A stretch of 64,000 nt of DNA, from assembly GCF_024606225.1 (NCBI RefSeq), contig NZ_JAGRPU010000024.1, positions 28,836-92,835 of the forward strand, written 5' to 3'. The DNA is from Endozoicomonas sp. ISHI1 (GTDB lineage: Bacteria > Pseudomonadota > Gammaproteobacteria > Pseudomonadales > Endozoicomonadaceae). Shown here in pieces: positions 58,043 to 64,000 of the stretch. Position 1 is the first letter of the stretch. Every line of letters starts with the position of its first letter. A model generated the notes under the pieces. The model had not been told where the DNA came from and did no database searches. It worked only from the letters and a program-made list of their open reading frames with translations. The translations under genes and the position numbers were made by a program.

Positions 58043-60421
58043 TCAGCGCCACCAATATCTGGCACTTTGAATTTTGTACTTTTTCACTGCCTCCGGGCCC
58101 CGCCCCATGACAAAACTAAGCGTTCCTGAAGTAGCCGTGTTGTAGAGAGTTGCCCCGAGTCGCTCAACCCGATTCAGGGTCTCCTCCGCCGGATGTCCAT
58201 ATGGATTTCGATAACCCGAGGACACCAGCACCTGTGATGGATTGACCAGGGACAAAAACGCTTGCGAACCTGAAAAACGGCTACCATGATGTGGAAGCAG
58301 TAGGTAGTCAGCCTCGAGACTTTCAAACTGATTGATTAGATGAGACTCGGTTTTTTTACCAATATCACCGGTTAAGAGCAGCTTTTCATTACCTGCTGTC
58401 ACTCTCAACACACAAGATCGCTCGTTGTCAGAAACCGATAACCGGCTGCCCGACAAAACCTCGAACTCTACTCCGTCCCATTGCCATTTCATTCCAGGCA
58501 GACAGGGACTCATTGCCCCCTCAAACCCGGTAACCGCAGAGCCCGACATAATTTCTGCTTCTGGGTACCGTTGATGAATCAATTCAAGCCCACCCGAATG
58601 ATCGTTATCCCCGTGAGAAATTATGACACGGTCTACCCGGTCAATTCCAAGGCGGCTGAGATACGGAACAATGATACCATCCACCGAGTTGAAACGGCCT
58701 CTGGAAGCCACTCCGGTATCATACAACAGTATGTTCTGACGAGTTTGCAAGAGCACTGCAACCCCCTGCCCCACATCCAGTACAGCCACTTTCACCTCTC
58801 CTGCTGCCGGGTGATCCTTGTCAGGAAAAAAAAGAGGCAGCAGAAAAAAGGGGAAAAGTACTCTTAACCCAAGCCCCCTGGGTGTAGCCAGAACCAATAC
58901 AGCTCCAGCAATCAGGACAACTTGTACCAGTCCTATGCTAACAACAGGCATGAAAGCAGGCACTGATGAGACGGTGGCCAGCCCCACATCCCAAAACCTG
59001 AAAGCGTCATCCAGAAAATGAAGAATACCGATAGAGACCGAAAAGAAAAACGGCTGCAATGCCAGCGCAAGAAAAGCAGCAGGTACGACCAGTAGCCCCA
59101 TGACAGGAATCGCAACAAGATTAATCAGGGGCGAAAACAGGGATACCGATTGCTGATTGAACAACAACATGGGAGCCAACATCAGGAAAACCAGCCATTG
59201 AGGTCTAAGCCAGAGCCTCGTCCTGCCTCCCATGTTGATATCGGCATTCATAAAAATCCTGCCACAGCAACCGTAGAGCAAAATGCCTACCGCCGAAAAG
59301 GAATACCAGAAACCGGCACTGGTTATTGCCAAAGGCTCGATGGACAGAACGACACAAAGCGCCAGCAGGAACAAAGTCGTGGGCCTGGCTTTAATACCCA
59401 GCAAAGGACCCGATAATGCCAGACCGGTCATCACCAGTGCTCTTTGAACCGGCACCGTAAAGCCGGCCATGAAGGCATAGATCAGGGCAAACAATAAACC
59501 GGCCCCGGCAGCATATCGGGGCAAGGTCATCTTCCTGAGAGGAAGAGCGCCTGTTCGGGCCAGCATCATCGTTAGCCAGTAACCGACTGCCGCCATGAGA
59601 CCTATATGCAGACCCGAAATCACCATTAAATGAGTCGTACCGGTCTGATTCAACGATTCCCATTGTTGCTGAGAGATTCCCGACTTATCACCTATTAACA
59701 AGGCTGATAACAAGGCGGCAGAATTTTTGCTGCAATGTTCATAGAGCCACTGTCGTAACGCACTTCTATATCGACTTCTGAAAAAAACCATATCATCTGA
59801 AGTCGCTATTTTTTCACCTGACTTAACATAACCCGTTGCCTGTATATTCTCTCTGGCCGCCCAGGCCTCTCTGTCAAAAGCCCCCGGACTGCGATTGCCC
59901 CGAGGGTGCTTAATCCGTACCTGTAACTGCCACAAGTCTCCAGCCTGAATTTCAGGTGCCTGATACCAACTAAGTCGAATCTTTTTAAGATGCTCAGCAG
60001 TCTTCCCTTCCACGGTTTTCACAGTAAAATCAAAGCGGGTGAGGTGCAGGTGATAAGCAGGCATATCAGAGATGAATCCTGTTACTGTCATCGCTCTGCT
60101 TTCTTGCTCTCTGTTTATCCAGCTCTTCTTCAACCCATCAGCATGTAAAAACCCTGTAAAGATTCCGATCAATCCCAACCCCAGATAAAGAAGGATCAAC
60201 ACCGAAAAACCCTTAGGGAAGTCATTGCCACCCGTTACAATGCTCTGGCAAGCCACAGCCTCTTTGATGACATGCAGCAGTCCTATCACAATAAACACCA
60301 GGGCCAAAACGCCGATAAACCAAATAGACATATCGCCTGGTATTGCCGGAAAAAGAACCGTCAGCACTATTCCCGATAAATAGCTACAGTAAGCTGTGGG
60401 AAGACGGATAGTGTGTTTCAT
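58043..60421 (-). CDS. comEC: ComEC/Rec2 DNA-uptake channel protein
   Basis: A 792-residue inner-membrane protein. The N-terminal helices and OB-like domain (about 1-200) are followed by the competence domain with many helices (about 220-510, including HLMVISGLHIGL). A C-terminal metallo-beta-lactamase-like domain (about 530-760) has SHGDNDHSGG and LPHHGSRFSGS. It passes single-stranded DNA into the cytoplasm during transformation. The C-terminal metal-binding residues look intact, so a nuclease role is possible. Confidence 0.95.
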   Translation of the reverse strand: MKHTIRLPTAYCSYLSGIVLTVLFPAIPGDMSIWFIGVLALVFIVIGLLHVIKEAVACQSIVTGGNDFPKGFSVLILLYLGLGLIGIFTGFLHADGLKKSWINREQESRAMTVTGFISDMPAYHLHLTRFDFTVKTVEGKTAEHLKKIRLSWYQAPEIQAGDLWQLQVRIKHPRGNRSPGAFDREAWAARENIQATGYVKSGEKIATSDDMVFFRSRYRSALRQWLYEHCSKNSAALLSALLIGDKSGISQQQWESLNQTGTTHLMVISGLHIGLMAAVGYWLTMMLARTGALPLRKMTLPRYAAGAGLLFALIYAFMAGFTVPVQRALVMTGLALSGPLLGIKARPTTLFLLALCVVLSIEPLAITSAGFWYSFSAVGILLYGCCGRIFMNADINMGGRTRLWLRPQWLVFLMLAPMLLFNQQSVSLFSPLINLVAIPVMGLLVVPAAFLALALQPFFFSVSIGILHFLDDAFRFWDVGLATVSSVPAFMPVVSIGLVQVVLIAGAVLVLATPRGLGLRVLFPFFLLPLFFPDKDHPAAGEVKVAVLDVGQGVAVLLQTRQNILLYDTGVASRGRFNSVDGIIVPYLSRLGIDRVDRVIISHGDNDHSGGLELIHQRYPEAEIMSGSAVTGFEGAMSPCLPGMKWQWDGVEFEVLSGSRLSVSDNERSCVLRVTAGNEKLLLTGDIGKKTESHLINQFESLEADYLLLPHHGSRFSGSQAFLSLVNPSQVLVSSGYRNPYGHPAEETLNRVERLGATLYNTATSGTLSFVMGRGPEAVKKYKIQSARYWWR

Positions 60422-60752
60422 TTAATCAGTGCATAATGTCGAGTTTTTTTACAGAGAGCGCACAGGTCAGACCCAATATGAGTTTGGCGCACGTATCAGG
60501 CTCTCAGCATAGTCATCAAGATTGGATTATGCTGGGGGGTATCACTGTTAGATGGCATAACGTCAAACGGTTCTGCAAGGCAATGAGAGGGTGAGTGATT
60601 AATGCTCACAAAACTGCCTGATCAAAACAACCGGGGACAACCGAGCCTCAGGGAGTGAGTCTTTGCATTCGATTCACTGCTTTTGGAACGATTTGTCCAC
60701 ACTGCAGACTGGAAATCAGTCTCAGATCAAAGAAAGAGTATATTTAAGGGAC
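60422..60752. other. Intergenic region between comEC and DUF2062 gene
   Basis: These 331 bp lie between divergent genes and must hold their promoters. I see no gene or strong structural element. Confidence 0.4.
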
Positions 60753-61280
60753 ATGGCGAGGAAACTGATACAACGCTATCTGCCGGATCCGGGAACCATC
60801 AAGGGCAACCGCCATCTGCGATTTCTGGGCAGCGCTATTCACGATGCCAACCTCTGGCACCTGAATCGACGTTCAGCAGCCAGTGCTTTTTTCGTGGGCG
60901 TGTTCTGTGCTTTTATACCCATGCCCTTCCAGATGGTTGTGGCTGCTGCCATGGCCGTCATATTCCGCTGCAACCTGCCCCTTTCGGTAGCCCTGGTCTG
61001 GATCACCAACCCGGTCACCATGCCAGCCATCTTTTATTTCACTTATAAGGTGGGATGCCACATCCTGGATGTTCCCATCAGTGAAACGTCCTTCGAACTC
61101 TCTTTACATGGCGTGGGTGTCGGGCTGGCCAAAATCTGGAAACCCCTCTATCTTGGCTCATTAATTACCGGTGTTATTCTTGGTTTTCTTGGCTACCTGC
61201 TGATCAGGCTCTATTGGCGCTGGAATGTCGTTCATCAGTGGCGTCAGCGGCGCAAACGTATAATATGCAAAAAACCATAG
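60753..61280 (+). CDS. DUF2062 membrane protein
   Basis: A 175-residue protein from the ATG at 60753 (MARKLIQRYLPDP), with AAGGG 3 nt upstream. A longer frame begins at 60663. The DUF2062 core has SAASAFFVGVFCAFIPMPFQ, a second helix, TNPVTMPAIFYFTYKVG and a last helix near the C-terminus, with a basic tail. The family is conserved beside comEC in several gammaproteobacteria. Its function is unknown. Confidence 0.88.
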   Translation: MARKLIQRYLPDPGTIKGNRHLRFLGSAIHDANLWHLNRRSAASAFFVGVFCAFIPMPFQMVVAAAMAVIFRCNLPLSVALVWITNPVTMPAIFYFTYKVGCHILDVPISETSFELSLHGVGVGLAKIWKPLYLGSLITGVILGFLGYLLIRLYWRWNVVHQWRQRRKRIICKKP

Positions 61281-61476
61281 ACTCACCCATGTCTTGCGTC
61301 CCTTCATGGCAAGTATTCCAGTCGGGTCATAAACGAATGAATTTCACGGAAAATGCGACATTTTCATTCTATTGCTATGGACATGAGATCACGGTCTTCC
61401 TATAGTTAGCGACATGAGTTAAGGCACTCACCATTTGAAAAACTCTTTTTGACTCCTCGGTAATCCAAATACTGCC

Positions 61477-61767
61477 ATGCAAAGAAGCTTCCAAAAGCGC
61501 AAGCCAAAACTGGAAGGTCGCGGTGTTCTTGAGAACATCAGCACCGAAGGCCCACACAGTGACTGGCTGGGTATGCCAGATTATTATATCCATACACTGA
61601 CCATATCTGATGACGAATATAAATATCTCTCCGCCGACAAGATTCTGGAGGTTGCTGTGGGTGATACGGTCGTTTTCCGCTATAAAGAACAGAGCAATGA
61701 GAAGCGTATCGACAAACGCTCGTTGGGTATCTACATTGACCCGAGTCAGTATATGAACAACAGCTAA
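61477..61767 (+). CDS. Hypothetical small protein
   Basis: A 96-residue protein with an apparently beta-rich body (LGMPDYYIHTLTISDDEYKYL, AVGDTVVFRYKEQ, RSLGIYID) that could form an OB-like fold. No clear Shine-Dalgarno. An opposite-strand ORF covers the same DNA, but the plus frame has better protein-like composition. Confidence 0.5.
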   Translation: MQRSFQKRKPKLEGRGVLENISTEGPHSDWLGMPDYYIHTLTISDDEYKYLSADKILEVAVGDTVVFRYKEQSNEKRIDKRSLGIYIDPSQYMNNS

Positions 61768-61992
61768 TTCATACTTTCTGAGCTGCACTTCTATGGGAGT
61801 GCAGCCAGCCTTTGTACCTTTTCCATCAGATCAGGTGGGCTGGCCTTATCAGCAAGTTCCTTAGTGATTGACCCGATGAAAATATATGCTTCGCAACTCT
61901 TTTTTCCATTGTTCATAAACAACGGATATTGGCAAAAAGCAAAAAACATCAAATACCTCGCCATACCGACCAGAGTGCAATGACTAACGCTC

Positions 61993-62388
61993 TTAAAATT
62001 GATGAAACTCACGCAGAAAGCTCTTTCTGTCGTGCATAAATTTCCGATGTTCCGGGTGACTCAGTGATCGCCTCTTTTCAGTGAATGCAGGGGCAATGAA
62101 ACCCCAATTTGAATTTCGAGCAAAGTACACGACTACATCGACATTACTTTCTGACCACTGATTATGTACAATGTGGTCGTCACTGGAGGCTTCGACGGTT
62201 TTGACCTGTATTCTGTAATAGCTGGGCCCATCAGAAATTAATATGTCCGTTTGGTGTCCATGATCCAGAATAGGCAGAAAAACCTGCCAACCATCCTGCA
62301 TCAACCAACTGACAACGATACTTTCATAGGACGTATTTTTTAATGCCTGATGCGTGCTGGCTTTGGTCTGAGTCATTCTTCTTGGCAT
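61993..62388 (-). CDS. PD-(D/E)XK nuclease-like hypothetical protein
   Basis: A 131-residue protein from the ATG at 62388 (MPRRMTQTKASTHQAL), which has AAAGGA 7 nt upstream. Longer frames upstream lack this. The order E (NTSYESIVVSWLMQDGW), D (HQTDILISDG) and QVK (YRIQVKTVEAS) fits the PD-(D/E)XK or Holliday-junction-resolvase-like fold. No neighbour reveals its role. Confidence 0.6.
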   Translation of the reverse strand: MPRRMTQTKASTHQALKNTSYESIVVSWLMQDGWQVFLPILDHGHQTDILISDGPSYYRIQVKTVEASSDDHIVHNQWSESNVDVVVYFARNSNWGFIAPAFTEKRRSLSHPEHRKFMHDRKSFLREFHQF

Positions 62389-62691
62389 TGCTTTTCCTTT
62401 AGATTTTTGAATCACATACGCTAAGTCATAGATTGCTCTAAAACAGTACCTTTCGTCTGCCAATTTATCCAATACAAACCGATCAAAAACCTCTAAACGG
62501 AAAACAAAAATAACGTACTTTTTAAAAATCGAAGTGGAGAAAACAGTGCATTGGCACACCCGGAAATCCACCTTGTACGCAGGGCTGCAATAGCAAATGA
62601 CCGCTCAGCCAAGCAAACTTGTCGTCACTGAGACCTTGGCTTCCAGAGAGTTTGCCACCATCGTTATTGATAGCCATCAATAGCGCCATGC
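62389..62691. other. Region between two minus-strand hypotheticals, with a 55-codon ORF
   Basis: The minus-strand ORF 62689-62522 (MALLMAINNDGGKLSGSQGL...) starts right after the stop of the next gene upstream, but has no Shine-Dalgarno and no homologue I recognise. It is recorded only as a possibility. Confidence 0.3.
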
Positions 62692-63237
62692 TTATTCAAC
62701 GTAAGGGTATGCAAGCGACATTCGGTGATTGGAAAGCTTTATAGTCACCCTGGATTGCCATGAAGGGTCATACCTCTCCACAATACCGCGCACTTTCAGA
62801 TAATTCTTGTGATCCGCTGCTATGAATTCACCGTTGATCTCTCCGCTTAACCTCTTCCCGTGTAGATTGATGTTCTGAAACCAAAAGCTGAAATGGTAGC
62901 CATTGCATAGGTTGGCTAAATCCTCTGAGTTGCCATAGGGATTAACCAAATAGTACTCTTCTCTGCCGTCAGGTTTGAGTTGCAGGGTCAGGACCATAAG
63001 TCCACCAGGATTGACATGCAATTTCAGCATCAATTTGTTGATACTGATGTTATATAATTTGGCCATATATTGAGCATCAAGCCTATAGGTTCCTGCAGGA
63101 ATGGCACACGAAGTAATTGCACGTCCGAACACATGCGGTTGGGGCATTGCGTTGTACTTAGGATAAGGAGGGAACTCAAAGCCAATTGCAAAAACCAGCT
63201 GTGGAATAGCCACTAGGCTGTACCAGTATTTTTTCAT
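62692..63237 (-). CDS. Secreted hypothetical protein
   Basis: A 181-residue protein with signal peptide MKKYWYSLVAIPQLVFAIG, followed by a Pro/Tyr-rich start and a beta-rich body with two cysteines that may pair (TSCAIPAG and LCNGYHF). No known domain. It is likely periplasmic or exported. Confidence 0.6.
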   Translation of the reverse strand: MKKYWYSLVAIPQLVFAIGFEFPPYPKYNAMPQPHVFGRAITSCAIPAGTYRLDAQYMAKLYNISINKLMLKLHVNPGGLMVLTLQLKPDGREEYYLVNPYGNSEDLANLCNGYHFSFWFQNINLHGKRLSGEINGEFIAADHKNYLKVRGIVERYDPSWQSRVTIKLSNHRMSLAYPYVE

Positions 63238-63864
63238 GATGTATTACCCTATCGTCAGGAATCTAAGCGTTAAAGCTAACTGATGAGATTCTTCAGGATA
63301 GACGAAAGCCAGGATCTATTGTGCATCCACAGGATGGTTAAGATTGTTACGGCAAAGTACCACCCAAGTTATAGCTGATGGTTGTCCTCGACTCCGATTG
63401 ACTCCTGCCGACTCCTCTTAACCTACCAACTTCCTGTAGACAGCACTTATTGCCCTGCAGCTCTTTCGTTATTCTCAATTTCCATGCAGCCATCAAAGTA
63501 GCACGCAAAATATAAATACATTGTTAATCGTGCAACTGAATCAGAGTTGACATAAAAAATCTGAGTGCAGTTGATAATTGACTCCTAAACGCGCAAAGAT
63601 ACTGATCTCGGATTTTTTCCGTCAACCAGTGCCAAGCCCGAATTTCACCCTGGTGCTGGCATTATTCTGTGCTGCTGAATACCCACATTAGCTAGCGGTT
63701 CGCAAGGACCCTTCGCCTTTCAGAAAGCCACTTATGACGAGGCTTTCAGAGTATCAAGCTGATGATAATAAACTTTTCTAAGCAGGGGTTAAAAACAGTT
63801 CGCAATAATCTATTATAATCTAAAACTATCTAATACAATCTCAAGAATGGATAAGAGATTAGTG
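63238..63864. other. Intergenic region at the right end
   Basis: About 630 bp without a supportable gene. Just before the recombinase frame, at 63811-63845, there are several ATCTA-like repeats on AT-rich DNA that may be recombinase-binding sites at the IS end. Confidence 0.35.
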
Positions 63865-64000
63865 AAGATACCGGATAGGTGAGGCAGCTCGTTTACTTGG
63901 TACAGACCCAGTAACACTACGAAAATGGGAAAGTACAGGTGAGCTGCTTCCTGCCAGAAAGACCAAAGGCGGAACTCGTTACTACGACGTGTCTGAATTG
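63865..64000 (+). CDS. tnpA: N-terminal part of an IS607-type serine recombinase, cut by the window edge
   Basis: The frame reads YRIGEAARLLGTDPVTLRKWE then STGELLPARKTKGGTRYYDVSEL, the MerR-like DNA-binding domain of IS607 TnpA. A stop codon lies directly before it; a GTG-AAG start is in the neighbouring frame, one base out. Either one base was gained or the start is unusual. The catalytic domain would be beyond the window. Confidence 0.7.

Noticed and set aside
61375..61788. 137-codon minus-strand ORF
   Set aside because: It lies opposite the 96-codon plus-strand ORF, which has a more plausible composition.

Overview
The window looks like a chromosome segment of a marine, host-associated gammaproteobacterium close to Endozoicomonas (Oceanospirillales). 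The housekeeping backbone follows the order known from Pseudomonas: comEC-exbB-exbD-lpxK-ycaR-kdsB-murB ... rne / rluC-HAD-sppA ... yceD-rpmF-plsX-fabD-fabG-acpP-fabF-pabC-mltG-tmk-holB-pilZ-tatD. Next to it lie an Na+-translocating NADH:quinone reductase operon and a DcuA-type C4-dicarboxylate carrier. Eukaryote-like genes, IS relics and toxin-antitoxin modules inserted into this backbone fit a large, plastic symbiont genome. The genus assignment is inference, not proof.

Layout. 1-6448 (minus): a three-gene MukBEF/MksBEF-like condensin operon whose SMC-like gene runs off the left edge. 6587-7888: dcuA. 8302-11368: accessory patch with VapBC, relics of an HTH antitoxin and of a coiled-coil gene, a 61-bp inverted-repeat element, a secreted trypsin-like protease with a Ser/Ala/Thr repeat tail, and an intact heptad-repeat protein. 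11595-17433: nqrABCDEF. 17971-31896: the tatD-to-rpmF block, interrupted twice on the opposite strand: by a secreted protein with a eukaryote-type proteasome alpha subunit (19998-21884) and by an aquaglyceroporin (about 29621-30475). 31900-32463: yceD.

32743-44560 is a large accessory island placed between yceD and sppA. It holds two tandem membrane-protein paralogues, each apparently needing a frameshift at a T9 tract, a decayed type I restriction locus with an embedded HigBA module, two conserved hypotheticals, a LysR regulator, a porin with a divergent small transcript candidate, a choloylglycine-hydrolase family amidase and a broken IS607-type TnpB element. 44649-50985 is sppA, a HAD phosphatase, rluC and rne. 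51121-53516 carries glpR and an L,D-transpeptidase. 53688-60421 is the murB-to-comEC envelope/uptake block. 60753-64000 holds a DUF2062 membrane protein, small hypotheticals including a possible PD-(D/E)XK nuclease, and the start of another IS607-type recombinase.

The most striking element is the proteasome alpha-like protein. Its C-terminal 240 residues align in memory over their whole length with eukaryotic alpha-4 (PSMA7), it has a signal peptide and a long unknown N-terminal domain, and it sits beside a decayed IS1595 transposase inside an otherwise conserved operon. The second is the paralogous membrane-protein pair: substitutions between the copies are silent in one frame before the T9 run and in the other frame after it, which argues for frameshifting or slippage rather than two independent overlapping ORFs.
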